The position numbers and the translations under genes are program-made. The notes beneath the pieces were generated by a model. It made no database searches. It was not told the origin of the DNA and saw only the letters and a program-made list of their open reading frames with translations. A DNA stretch of 19,604 nucleotides from Tangfeifania sp. (GTDB taxonomy: Bacteria; Bacteroidota; Bacteroidia; Bacteroidales; Prolixibacteraceae), in assembly GCA_018400515.1 (NCBI GenBank), contig JAGYMR010000028.1, positions 1-19,604 of the forward strand, written 5' to 3'. Positions 7,535-15,361 of this stretch are shown here, in pieces. Each line of letters opens with the position of its first letter. The stretch's first letter is position 1.

Positions 7535-8914
7535 ATGAAGAAAAACCGGTTTTATGTCATTGCCCTCACGTTTGTAGCCACTTTGGGAGGATTGCTTTTC
7601 GGGTACGATACCGCTGTGATCTCCGGGGCAGAGAAGTCGATCCAGGCCTATCTGGTGGAGAGCCAGGGAATGAACGCTTTGATCCACGGGTTAACCACCT
7701 CGAGCGCCCTCATCGGATGCATCATCGGCGGATTGGTGTCGGGGGTGCTGGCTTCCCGTTTCGGCCGGAAGAAGACACTGCTTCTTTCCGCATTGCTGTT
7801 TTTTCTTTCCGCCATAGGCTCGGGGTTTCCGGAGTTTCTCTTCTTTGAACGGGGCGAACCTACCACCGGACTGTTGCTCATGTTCAATTTTTACCGGGTG
7901 ACCGGAGGCATCGGGGTTGGCCTGGCTTCAGCCGTTAGCCCCATGTACATTGGCGAAATCGCTCCGGCACGTATTCGCGGGACCCTGGTCTCCCTCAATC
8001 AGTTTGCCATCATTTTCGGCATGCTGGTAGTCTATTTCGTGAACTGGGGCATTGCCAACGGACAATCGCTGGAGTGGATCAACTCCATTGGCTGGCGACG
8101 GATGTTTCTTTCCGAGACCATCCCCGCCGGACTTTTCGGTCTTCTTCTGTTTTTTGTGCCTGAAACGCCCCGGTACCTGTCGCTTACCAACCGGAACGAC
8201 AAGGCACTGGCCATTCTGGTCCGCCTCAACGGCCGGCAAAGAGCCCGGGAGATCCTGGATGAAATAAAAGGGAGCCTTCAGCACCACGCTTCACCCAAAC
8301 TGTTCTCTTTCGGGAAGAAAGTAATCATTATTGGTATTTTGCTTTCGGTATTTCAGCAGTTTGTGGGCATTAACGTGGCCCTTTACTATGCCCCCCGTAT
8401 TTTTGAGAGCATGGGGGCCGGGAAGGATGCTTCGCTGATGCAGACGGTCATTATGGGACTGGTGAATGTCATTTTTACGGTCGTTGCCATTTTTACGGTG
8501 GACAAATGGGGCCGCAAACCGCTGCTTATGGTCGGGTCTGCCGGCATGGCCGCAGGGATGTTTGCCATTGCAGCCCTCGCTTTTCTGGAGATTATCGGCA
8601 TCGGAACCCTGGTGTTCATCATTGTTTACACCGCTTCGTTCATGATGTCGTGGGGGCCCATCACCTGGGTGCTCATAGCTGAGATCTTTCCCAACAAGAT
8701 CAGGGGAAAAGCCGTTGCCATTGCGGTGGCTGCCATGTGGGCAGCAAACTATTTCATTTCATCCACTTATCCTGCCATGATGGAATTCAGCGGTGGTTTT
8801 ACCTACAGTTTCTACGGACTGATGAGTGTGCTTTCACTTCTTTTTGTCTGGAAGATGGTTCCCGAAACCAAAGGGAAGACCCTCGAAGAGATGGAAGGTT
8901 TATGGGAGAAATGA
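7535..8914 (+). CDS. xylE: D-xylose:proton symporter, MFS sugar porter family
   Basis: Inner-membrane uptake of D-xylose. The 459-aa protein has the twelve-helix sugar-porter pattern. It contains LFGYDTAVISGAEKS (21-35, including the proton-coupling Asp25), ASRFGRKKT (73-81), RIRGTLVSLNQFAIIFG (146-162), FVPETPRYL (207-215), FQQFVGINVALYYAP (273-287), DKWGRKPL (323-330), MSWGPITWVLIAEIFP (371-386) and the C-terminal VPETKGKTLEEME signature. It aligns closely with E. coli XylE from memory, including the Gln168, Gln288/289, Asn294 and Trp392 equivalents. The equivalent of Gln415 appears to be Met401 (AAMWAAN against AAQWLAN). It starts 4 bp after xylA and is the last gene before a strong terminator. 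Confidence 0.93.
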   Translation: MKKNRFYVIALTFVATLGGLLFGYDTAVISGAEKSIQAYLVESQGMNALIHGLTTSSALIGCIIGGLVSGVLASRFGRKKTLLLSALLFFLSAIGSGFPEFLFFERGEPTTGLLLMFNFYRVTGGIGVGLASAVSPMYIGEIAPARIRGTLVSLNQFAIIFGMLVVYFVNWGIANGQSLEWINSIGWRRMFLSETIPAGLFGLLLFFVPETPRYLSLTNRNDKALAILVRLNGRQRAREILDEIKGSLQHHASPKLFSFGKKVIIIGILLSVFQQFVGINVALYYAPRIFESMGAGKDASLMQTVIMGLVNVIFTVVAIFTVDKWGRKPLLMVGSAGMAAGMFAIAALAFLEIIGIGTLVFIIVYTASFMMSWGPITWVLIAEIFPNKIRGKAVAIAVAAMWAANYFISSTYPAMMEFSGGFTYSFYGLMSVLSLLFVWKMVPETKGKTLEEMEGLWEK

Positions 8915-8942
8915 CCGGAAGGACCAACGGCTCAGGAAATGA

Positions 8943-8978
8943 AAAATGCCCCGGAAAAACGTTTCCGGGGCATTTTTT
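8943..8978 (+). terminator. Intrinsic terminator of the xyl operon
   Basis: AAAATGCCCCGGAAA (8943-8957), loop AACG (8958-8961) and TTTCCGGGGCATTTT (8962-8976) form a perfect 15-bp stem ending in a T run, 28 bp after the xylE stop. The flanking A and T runs are symmetric, so it could also stop leftward transcription coming from the superoxide dismutase gene. Confidence 0.92.
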
Positions 8979-9122
8979 CTTAGTGTGCTGCCGGTTGGCT
9001 TCAGCCGGAGAAGCCCGGCAATGCCTGTTTTTCTGCCTGTGGCGTAAGGCGGGGACCTTCCGGGAATACCCGGGGTCGCCGGTGGAGGGCACCTGACACA
9101 GGCAGGCTTTTCTGATCAGTCC

Positions 9123-9698
9123 TTAAAAACGCGCTTCAATGACCTCCCAGTCAACGACCTTCCAGAAATCTTCAATGTACTTCGGCCGGGCATTCTGCTT
9201 GTCGAGGTAGTAGGCATGCTCCCACACATCGCAGGTAAGCAGCGGCGTTTTTCCGTCGCGTAATGGGTTCCCCGCATTCGATGTCTGAACGATCTCCAGT
9301 CCGTCCGATCCCTTTTTTACCAGCCAGGCCCAACCCGAGCCAAACAGGGTAGCAGCCGCTTTTGAAAAGGCGTCCTTGAATTCGGTAAACGAGCCAAAAC
9401 TTTTTTCAATGGCCGCTTTCAGTTCTCCTTTGGGTTCCCGGCTTCCTTCAGGACTGAATTGCGAAAAATAGAAGGTATGGTTCCATACCTGGGCGCCGTT
9501 GTTGAATATTCCCCCCTCGGCTTTTTTGATGATCGTTTCCAGGGAGGCATCCTCAAAAGGGGTTCCCTGAACCAGGCTGTTGACGTTGTCCACGTACTTC
9601 TGGTGGTGTTTGCCGTAATGAAACTCAATGGTTTTTTCGCTGATAAAAGGTTCCAGCGCATCTTTTTTGTACGGTAATTTTGGTAATTCAAATGCCAT
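9123..9698 (-). CDS. sodB: Superoxide dismutase, Fe type (Fe/Mn family)
   Basis: Converts superoxide to hydrogen peroxide and oxygen in the cytoplasm. The 191-aa length is that of bacterial Fe-SOD. The metal ligands are visible: His27 in IEFHYGKHHQKYV, His74 in VWNHTFYF, and Asp157 and His161 in CDVWEHAYYLDKQNARPKYI. Gln70 in NNGAQVWNH sits where Fe-type enzymes carry the outer-sphere glutamine (Mn types have it later), and the DVWEHAYYLD pattern is also Fe-like. Some Bacteroidota enzymes are cambialistic, so Mn use cannot be excluded. It is convergent with the xyl operon and divergent from the DUF362 gene across a 455-bp spacer, so it is probably its own transcription unit. Confidence 0.95.
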   Translation of the reverse strand: MAFELPKLPYKKDALEPFISEKTIEFHYGKHHQKYVDNVNSLVQGTPFEDASLETIIKKAEGGIFNNGAQVWNHTFYFSQFSPEGSREPKGELKAAIEKSFGSFTEFKDAFSKAAATLFGSGWAWLVKKGSDGLEIVQTSNAGNPLRDGKTPLLTCDVWEHAYYLDKQNARPKYIEDFWKVVDWEVIEARF

Positions 9699-9925
9699 AT
9701 CTTTTTTGTTTAAAGTGAGTAATTGATGTTGGTTTTCTGTTGGTGTAACGAATACAAAGCGAAAAAGATTAACTCTGCTGCTAATTTGAAATTAATATAA
9801 ATTGCACCGGTTCATGTCATCCGCTGCTTTGCTTTGTCAAAGGGAAAATGTTTTTATCCGGACTCCGCTGTATTCTTCCGGCTGGTATTATCCCTTCCAT
9901 TCCGTGCCTGTGGCTGACCCGTTAT

Positions 9926-9955
9926 TTTGCCGGTTCGTTTTTGTTTTTAATTTTG
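9926..9955 (+). promoter_or_regulatory. Promoter reading toward the DUF362 gene
   Basis: TTTG (9926-9929), an 18-nt spacer and TAATTTTG (9948-9955, exact TAnnTTTG) fit the Bacteroidota housekeeping promoter. The predicted start near 9962 leaves an untranslated leader of about 190 nt before the ATG at 10154, unusually long for this phylum. Confidence 0.5.
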
Positions 9956-10060
9956 CACTTTGGAGGAATCCGGAAAATTTGCTTTTGATAAACCTTTTAG
10001 GTATTTTACTAGTATAAAAAAGACAGGGGAGTTTAAAACGGAATATTTATTGCATAGATG

Positions 10061-10093
10061 ATTCCTGCCGGGCCCGGAGGCGGGCGAAGGAAT
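10061..10093 (+). promoter_or_regulatory. Imperfect inverted repeat in the DUF362 leader
   Basis: ATTCCT (10061-10066) pairs with AGGAAT (10088-10093). The GC-rich interior (GCC...GGC, containing GGGCCCGG) can pair further. It would fold in the predicted long leader, about 60 nt before the start codon. It could be a leader structure or a chance GC-rich hairpin. Confidence 0.25.
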
Positions 10094-10153
10094 TTTATCC
10101 GTTGAAAAGAAATTGATTTATTTACAGAAAATTCATTAAAAAAAAAGAGAAAT

Positions 10154-11071
10154 ATGAAACGCAGGGATTTTATCATTAAAGGAGCTGGTGTAGGACTGGG
10201 AGGTGCATTGTTTACCTCGTTCGGCGGACTTCAGGCTGTCGGCTTACCGGCAGCCGAGGGAGAATATGACCTTGCTGCTGTACGTGGCGGGGAAGCCCCC
10301 GATATGTTTGACAAGGCCATGGAAGCGCTTGGCGGGATGAAAAAGTTTGTAAAACCCGGACAGAAAGTGTTGGTGAAACCCAATATCGGATGGGATGTAC
10401 CTCCCGAGCGGGCGGGCAATACCAATCCGCAGCTGGTGGCCCGGATCGTTGAGAGTTGCCTCGATGCTGGTGCTTCCGAAGTGGTGGTGTTTGATCACAC
10501 CTGTGATGAGGGGACCCGCTGTTACCGGAACAGCCAGATCGAGGAATTTGCCAGTGAAGCCGGTGCCAAAGTGATTCCCGGGAGTGCGGAATCCTTTTAC
10601 GAGGAGGTGGAAATTCCCCAGGGGAAACGGTTAAAAACAACCAAAGTGCACAAAGAGTTGCTGGATACGGATGTTTTTATCAATGTGCCCGTTTTGAAGA
10701 ACCACAACTCCACCACCGTTACGCTGGCCATGAAGAACCTGATGGGGGTTGTATGGGACCGCCAGTTTTATCACCGGAACGATTTAAGCCAGTGCATCGC
10801 CGATTTCGTGACATACCGGAAACCGGACCTCAACATCATTGACGGCTACCGCATGCTGACCCGCAATGGGCCACGGGGTGTGTCCGTTTCCGATGTCGCT
10901 GATCTGAAGGCGCTTATTGCAGGAAAAGACATTGTATCCGTGGATGCAGCGGCCACCAAGATGTTTGGTAAAGAGCCGCATGAGATCAACCATATCCGCA
11001 TTGCCCATGAAATGGGGCTGGGATCCATGAATTTGGACCAACTCGCCATTAAGCGGATCAAAATGGGATAG
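10154..11071 (+). CDS. DUF362 domain protein with Tat signal
   Basis: A 305-aa protein. Residues 1-34 are a twin-arginine signal (KRRDFIIKG at 2-10, then a Gly/Ala/Leu-rich stretch), so the protein should be exported folded, possibly with a cofactor. The rest is DUF362: VLVKPNIGWD (72-81), NTNPQLVARIVESC (89-102), VFINVPVLKNHNSTTVTLA (174-192), MKNLMGVVW (193-201) and VSVDAAATKMFG (261-272). The family's biochemical role is not established. Many members carry a fused ferredoxin domain, or sit by ferredoxins, suggesting a redox or metal function. Here no cysteine cluster is present, but the next gene encodes a six-cluster polyferredoxin. The 300-bp gap between them leaves co-transcription open. 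Confidence 0.88.
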   Translation: MKRRDFIIKGAGVGLGGALFTSFGGLQAVGLPAAEGEYDLAAVRGGEAPDMFDKAMEALGGMKKFVKPGQKVLVKPNIGWDVPPERAGNTNPQLVARIVESCLDAGASEVVVFDHTCDEGTRCYRNSQIEEFASEAGAKVIPGSAESFYEEVEIPQGKRLKTTKVHKELLDTDVFINVPVLKNHNSTTVTLAMKNLMGVVWDRQFYHRNDLSQCIADFVTYRKPDLNIIDGYRMLTRNGPRGVSVSDVADLKALIAGKDIVSVDAAATKMFGKEPHEINHIRIAHEMGLGSMNLDQLAIKRIKMG

Positions 11072-11371
11072 TTTCCGGGTGAAGCGTCTTTTCGTAGATG
11101 ATGCCGGTGTTTTTTCCGGAAGCCGAACATGGCTTTATCCCGCTGTAGTTTTCGCCGCCGGGGGAGGTCCGGAGGCGACCACAGGAATTGTTTTTTTTGG
11201 GGCGTTTTGTGCGTCCGGGGATGGTTCATATGTCCCGCGATGGGTTATTCCTTTTCAGGGAACACCAAACGGTGGAGTTACGGATAAAAAAAGGGATGTT
11301 TATCCCATTTTCAGGAGTTTTAGCTGAAACCGGGATAATACGCAGTTACCAAAAATCAATGATATAGTAAA
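11072..11371. other. 300-bp gap between DUF362 and polyferredoxin genes
   Basis: A GC-rich, CCGG-rich stretch with an 82-codon frame that opens with GTG at 11079 but has no recognisable protein character. A weak hairpin GGGAT-GTTT-ATCCC (11293-11306) is followed by ATTTT and could attenuate transcription. No clear -33/-7 promoter for the downstream gene was found. Confidence 0.5.
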
Positions 11372-12985
11372 ATGAAGATCTATAAATGGCTTAAACAGAT
11401 CCGGGTGGTTTTGGCCCTCCTGGTTTTGGCCGGCATATTCTTTTTGTTTGCCGACATTTATGAGTGGATCCCCGAAGGGGTATTTAATTCTGTTTTATAT
11501 TTGCAGTTCATTCCCTCCCTGGTTCATTTTCTGGCGGTTGTCAGCCTTGCCTCCGCCGCCGGTTTTTTAATTGTTTTGTTACTGACCTTTCTCACTGGCC
11601 GGATTTATTGTTCGGTGCTGTGTCCCCTCGGGATATTGCAGGATGTGATTACCCGGATATCCCGCTGGCGGTCGAAGCGGAAACGCTTTTTCAAATATAA
11701 GAAAGCCTATCCGGTTCTGCGCTACACTTTTTTGGGAATCATGGCCGCCGCGTTTCTTTTCGGATGGGGGGCGGTTGCCTCCTGGCTGGATCCTTACAGC
11801 CTGGCCGGCCGTGCCTTTACCAATCTGCTGAAACCTTTGGTGCTGGGAGCCAATAATTACATTGTTGTTCCCGTACTCCAGGAGTTCGAAGTCTATTCCG
11901 CTTATCACCAGACACTGATCCAGTCATCGCTGCTTCCCCTGCTTCTGACCCTTGTTGTCACAGGAGCTATTGGGTATTTTGCCTGGAAGCGGGGCCGGCT
12001 TTTCTGCAATACCATTTGTCCTGTCGGGACATTGCTGGGAGAAGCCGGGCGTTTTTCACTGCTGAAGGTGCGTTTCCGGCGGGACCGCTGTACCCGGTGT
12101 GCGAAATGCGCTGCGGTGTGTAAGAGTGAGTGCATCGATCTGAGGGATTTATCGGTTGATCATACCCGGTGTGTCATGTGCTTTAACTGCCTGGCTGCGT
12201 GTCCCGAGTCGGCGCTGACCCTCGGCGGTGTATCCCGGACTGTTCCTGTTGAAAAGGAGGTGAGTACCCCTGTTTATTCCGCCGGTAAAGGGAAAGCGGA
12301 TGCTTTTGACGGCCGGCGCAGGAAACTGATCATGACGGGGCTGGCCTTTTTAACCGCCAATCGCATTTATGCGCTTAAGAAAAATCAAATGCCCGAATCG
12401 CAAAAAGATTTGATAAGGAACCAGAAGGATCATCCGGTGGCCCCTCCCGGGGCAGGGAGCATCGCCCGTTTTAACGAGCTTTGCACAGCCTGTTCCTTAT
12501 GCGTTTCAGCCTGCCCTACCGGTGTTTTGCAGCCCGCCCTGACCGAATACGGGTTGTCCGGCTTTATGCAGCCGCACATGGATTACCTGGCCCATTTCTG
12601 TAACTATGATTGCACCAAATGCGGGGATGTATGTCCTACCGGGGCCATCCTGCCGCTTACACCTGAGGAGAAGCGGCAGACCCAGATGGGGCAGGTGGTT
12701 TTTGTGGAACAGAACTGTGTGGTTGTTACTGATGGGACCGATTGCGGGGCATGTTCCGAGCATTGTCCCACTAAAGCGGTTAAAATGGTTCCCTACAAGA
12801 ATGGGATCCGTATTCCGGAGGTGGATCCATCCATTTGTGTCGGTTGCGGGGCCTGTGAATATGCCTGTCCGGTGGAAGCACCCTTCAAAGCGATTTATGT
12901 GAACGGGAATGCGGTGCATCAGCAGGCCGAAAAGCCGCAGGAGGAAAAAGAAGTTACCGTTCCCGAAGAAGACTTTCCGTTTTAA
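11372..12985 (+). CDS. NapH/NapG-like polyferredoxin fusion, membrane-bound 4Fe-4S protein
   Basis: A 537-aa iron-sulfur membrane protein, presumably passing electrons between quinol or cytoplasmic donors and an extracytoplasmic partner. The N-terminal NapH/CcoG-like half has about five hydrophobic helices (11-28, 46-73, 115-135, around 155-175, 186-205) and the cytoplasmic-loop motifs CSVLCPLG (80-87) and CNTICPVG (212-219). Two CxxCxxCxxxC clusters follow at C240/243/246/250 and C267/270/273/277. Residues 315-335 hold RRRKLIMTGLAFLTA, which looks like an internal twin-arginine signal. After it comes a NapG/MauM-like ferredoxin half with clusters at C371/374/377/381, C410/414/417/421, C449/458/461/465 and C489/492/495/499. 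That makes six predicted [4Fe-4S] clusters. The adjacent DUF362 protein is also Tat-exported and is the obvious partner. Confidence 0.88.
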   Translation: MKIYKWLKQIRVVLALLVLAGIFFLFADIYEWIPEGVFNSVLYLQFIPSLVHFLAVVSLASAAGFLIVLLLTFLTGRIYCSVLCPLGILQDVITRISRWRSKRKRFFKYKKAYPVLRYTFLGIMAAAFLFGWGAVASWLDPYSLAGRAFTNLLKPLVLGANNYIVVPVLQEFEVYSAYHQTLIQSSLLPLLLTLVVTGAIGYFAWKRGRLFCNTICPVGTLLGEAGRFSLLKVRFRRDRCTRCAKCAAVCKSECIDLRDLSVDHTRCVMCFNCLAACPESALTLGGVSRTVPVEKEVSTPVYSAGKGKADAFDGRRRKLIMTGLAFLTANRIYALKKNQMPESQKDLIRNQKDHPVAPPGAGSIARFNELCTACSLCVSACPTGVLQPALTEYGLSGFMQPHMDYLAHFCNYDCTKCGDVCPTGAILPLTPEEKRQTQMGQVVFVEQNCVVVTDGTDCGACSEHCPTKAVKMVPYKNGIRIPEVDPSICVGCGACEYACPVEAPFKAIYVNGNAVHQQAEKPQEEKEVTVPEEDFPF

Positions 12986-13025
12986 AGCTCTCCGGAGCGG
13001 TTAAATCTGTTGATGCCGGGAAGCC

Positions 13026-14012
13026 CTATTCAGCTTCGGAAGCAGATACCAGGCGGGAACCCATACTCCCCAGAAAATGGATCACCGGGAAACTGAATTT
13101 CCTGACCGGTTTCAGAGATAAGGGTTTCCCGGTGGCAATGGCTTTGGCTGTTAGCATACCGCTTCTCACGGCCGGCCCGATCCCTTCTCCCATATCTTTG
13201 GTCGCCAGTCCGGCAGCATCGCCGGTAAGAAATGCCCGGCCCGCCTGAGCGGGGGTATATTTGCTCCGGAGGTAATAGGGATAACCCCGCGGCCGGAAAG
13301 CGTGGTTCTTTATCAGGGAAAGGCGTTCCAGCTCTTTGGTAAACAGCTGCCAGTATTCCTTTATGGATTGCCGGCGGGCTTTTAATCTTTCGTGGAACCC
13401 GCCGATGCCCACATTCACAAATCCGTTGTTTTTGGGAATGTACCAGGCATACCCGGGAAGCTTGTTAAAAAGGAACCACAGGTGACAGGGTTCCTCCGTG
13501 CTTCTGACGGGGAATTCCTTTTCGAGCGTTACCACCAGCGAATTTTTATCCCGGGGATAATCCTGGGCGAAAAAGGTTTTCCTGACCGGACAATGGGTCC
13601 CCCCGGCACCCACCAGATATTCGCAGCGATAGGCATTGTCGATAATGAAGTTATCGTCCGCTTTCCGGATCGTTTTAACGCGGTGCTGTTTTACCGGAAC
13701 ACCCGACTGTTTCAACAGCCAGGGATCAAATTGGGATCTCCGGATGGCATACTGCCGTACGGGGACAGGAAATGTTCTCCCGGGGATATGAATAATGAAC
13801 CGCCGGAATTTCCGAAGGCCGTATGGATAATCTTTGGGTTCGATGTTCAGATCTTTGAGAACTTGCGGGGTGATCCAGCCCGCGCAAGGTTTTGTTCCGG
13901 GGATTGCTGCTTTTTCGAGGATCAGGCAGTCCACGCCCATTTCCCGGAGTTTCCGGCCGCAAACGGCTCCTGCTGGTCCGCCCCCCACAATAATGACTTT
14001 TGAATGGATCAT
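13026..14012 (-). CDS. Geranylgeranyl-reductase-family FAD-dependent oxidoreductase
   Basis: A 328-aa flavoprotein. The N-terminal FAD-binding Rossmann motif is VIIVGGGPAGAVCGRKL (6-22), with the acidic end of strand 2 at LILEK (30-34). KPCAGWITP (41-49) is the family's conserved cysteine motif, GYAWYIPK (187-194) fits the GGR active-site region, and FLTGDAAGLATKDMGEGIGPAVRSG spans 261-285. Family members saturate isoprenoid chains (bacteriochlorophyll, archaeal lipids, menaquinone side chains); the substrate here is unknown. It is somewhat short for the family because the C-terminal part after residue 300 is reduced. It lies 115 bp downstream of cfa in the same direction and converges on the polyferredoxin gene with a 40-bp gap. 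A general FAD monooxygenase or oxidoreductase role is possible. Confidence 0.82.
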   Translation of the reverse strand: MIHSKVIIVGGGPAGAVCGRKLREMGVDCLILEKAAIPGTKPCAGWITPQVLKDLNIEPKDYPYGLRKFRRFIIHIPGRTFPVPVRQYAIRRSQFDPWLLKQSGVPVKQHRVKTIRKADDNFIIDNAYRCEYLVGAGGTHCPVRKTFFAQDYPRDKNSLVVTLEKEFPVRSTEEPCHLWFLFNKLPGYAWYIPKNNGFVNVGIGGFHERLKARRQSIKEYWQLFTKELERLSLIKNHAFRPRGYPYYLRSKYTPAQAGRAFLTGDAAGLATKDMGEGIGPAVRSGMLTAKAIATGKPLSLKPVRKFSFPVIHFLGSMGSRLVSASEAE

Positions 14013-14081
14013 AGACGATTTGGTTTATTCCGGGATTTCCTGCCGGTGCTGCTTCAGGCGGGCCGGAGGTTCGTAAAAGGT

Positions 14082-14100
14082 CTGCCGCCGGCTCCGGCAG
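14082..14100 (-). terminator. Hairpin between cfa and the GGR-family gene, possible weak terminator
   Basis: CTGCCG (14082-14087) and CGGCAG (14095-14100) form a GC-rich 6-bp stem about 30 bp past the cfa stop. On the leftward strand it is followed by ACCTTTT. The short T run makes it at best a partial terminator between the two genes. Confidence 0.3.
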
Positions 14101-14127
14101 CAATGGACAAACCCGGGGTATTTGCTT

Positions 14128-15279
14128 TCAGGGAACCGTAATTCCGGTAATCCGGCAGGCGGGTTGCCGGCGGCCGGGTTTTGTCAGTACGATTTGCCAC
14201 AATTGATGCGACCGGGCCCGGAACCCGCCTGCACTTGACAGGAGGTAAAAACGCCACATCCGGTAAAACCGGTCGCCGTATTTCTCTCTCAGCCGGGGCC
14301 AGGCATTGTTGAAATTTTCATACCATGCCAGGAGGGTTTTATCGTAGTCCGGTCCGAAATTGTGCCAGTCTTCCATAACAAAGGTTCCCTCCATGGCTTT
14401 TCCGATCTGTGCGATTGAGGGCAGCATGCCATTGGGAAAGATGTATTTATCGGTCCATTTATTCACGTGGGTGGTGCTGGTATTTCCGCCAATGGTGTGG
14501 ATAAAGGCAATGCCGTCGTTTTTCAGGCAGCGCCGGACCGTTTCCATGTAATTCCGGTAATTTTTATACCCCACATGTTCGAGAATGCCGATAGAGATGA
14601 CGGCATCGTATTTTCCCTCCGCTTCCCGGTAATCCTGCAGGCGTATCTCTACGGGCAATCCATGGCAAAGTTCCCGGGCAAGTGCAACCTGCTGTTTCGA
14701 AATGTTGACCCCCACCACCCGGACGCCGTATTTTTCAGCGGCATATTTGGCAAAACTTCCCCAGCCGCACCCCAGATCCAGCACAGTCATGCCCGGTTGA
14801 AGACCGGTTTTCCGGCAAACCAGCTCCAGCTTGTTTTCCTGTGCTTCGTTAAGGCTTTGGCCATTTTGCCAGTAGGCACAGGTGTAGTTCATTCGTTTGT
14901 CGAGCATTTCCCGGTAGAGGTCGTTTCCCAGGTCGTAATGCTGTTGGCTCACTTTCGGAGCCCGGGCTTTGGTTTGCAGGTTCAGAAACCGGGAACGGAG
15001 CACGTAAAGGGTTGTTTTCCAGTTTCCTTTGACCTTATCTTCCAGCCTTGCCCGGAAGATCCGGTGGACCAGTTCGTCCAGTGCCTCACAATCCCACCAG
15101 CCATCCATGTAGGATTCCCCCAGTCCCAAAGCTGCATCCCTTAAAACCCGCCTGAAGAACCGGTTGTCGTGTATCCGGATGTCCCATGGCCGGTCCCCGT
15201 TCAGTTCTATGCCCGCCTCCCTGAATAATTCGGTAAAAAACTTTTCAGCTTGCATTTGAAAAAGATTTGGTTTCTTCAA
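14128..15279 (-). CDS. cfa: Cyclopropane-fatty-acyl-phospholipid synthase
   Basis: Transfers a methylene group from S-adenosylmethionine to cis double bonds of membrane phospholipid acyl chains, giving cyclopropane fatty acids. The 383-aa length equals the E. coli enzyme. The N-terminal lipid-binding part contains LGLGESYMDGWWDC (51-64). The SAM site is VLDLGCGWGSFAKYAAEKYG (166-185). Bicarbonate/active-site residues known from E. coli Cfa are conserved: Cys134 in NYTCAYW, Glu234 in ILEHVG, His261 in FIHTIGGN and Tyr320 in LLAWYENF. It stands between the patatin gene and the GGR-family gene on the same strand. A 13-bp palindrome and two 27-bp repeats occupy the upstream gap. Cfa expression typically rises in stationary phase or stress; no such control can be read here. 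Confidence 0.95.
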   Translation of the reverse strand: MKKPNLFQMQAEKFFTELFREAGIELNGDRPWDIRIHDNRFFRRVLRDAALGLGESYMDGWWDCEALDELVHRIFRARLEDKVKGNWKTTLYVLRSRFLNLQTKARAPKVSQQHYDLGNDLYREMLDKRMNYTCAYWQNGQSLNEAQENKLELVCRKTGLQPGMTVLDLGCGWGSFAKYAAEKYGVRVVGVNISKQQVALARELCHGLPVEIRLQDYREAEGKYDAVISIGILEHVGYKNYRNYMETVRRCLKNDGIAFIHTIGGNTSTTHVNKWTDKYIFPNGMLPSIAQIGKAMEGTFVMEDWHNFGPDYDKTLLAWYENFNNAWPRLREKYGDRFYRMWRFYLLSSAGGFRARSHQLWQIVLTKPGRRQPACRITGITVP

Positions 15280-15294
15280 TTTACGAAAAATTTA

Positions 15295-15307
15295 AACCCT
15301 AAGGGTT
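15295..15307. promoter_or_regulatory. 13-bp palindrome upstream of cfa
   Basis: AACCCT (15295-15300), one central A and AGGGTT (15302-15307) form a perfect inverted repeat ending 16 bp before the cfa start codon. It shares its AGGGTT/AACCCT core with the two 27-bp repeats just upstream. This suggests a family of related protein-binding sites. Confidence 0.45.
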
Positions 15308-15315
15308 AAGGAAGA

Positions 15316-15342
15316 CCGAAATTATGTCCCTGAGGGTTTCGG
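15316..15342. repeat. 27-bp repeat, copy b (patatin-cfa gap)
   Basis: On the leftward strand it begins CCGAAACCCTCAGGG and ends CATAATTTCGG. CCGAAA and TTTCGG are inverted arms, and CCCTcAGGG forms an inner palindrome. It matches copy a (15362-15388) at all but about five positions. Confidence 0.65.
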
Positions 15343-15361
15343 AAGAAAAGGTTGCGGATGC

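Larger units (their letters stand above)
9699..10153. other. 455-bp divergent intergenic region (sodB / DUF362 gene)
   Basis: No convincing gene is seen here. A 71-codon rightward frame at 9802-10017 has no recognisable composition or motif and covers the promoter below. The region holds a good -33/-7 promoter (9926-9955) reading toward the DUF362 gene and an imperfect inverted repeat at 10061-10093. The sodB promoter should lie near 9720-9790, but no clear consensus was found. Confidence 0.6.

Noticed and set aside
8989..9020. Second hairpin (TGCCGG...CCGGCA) after the xyl terminator
   Set aside because: Interior poorly paired and T run several bases away; the 15-bp stem at 8943-8976 already serves as the terminator.
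9802..10017. 71-aa rightward open frame between sodB and the DUF362 gene
   Set aside because: No recognisable protein character, and it overlaps a good promoter match for the downstream gene.
11079..11327. 82-aa rightward frame (GTG start) after the DUF362 gene
   Set aside because: It opens with a weak start in a GC-rich stretch, shows no family resemblance, and GC-rich DNA favours open frames.
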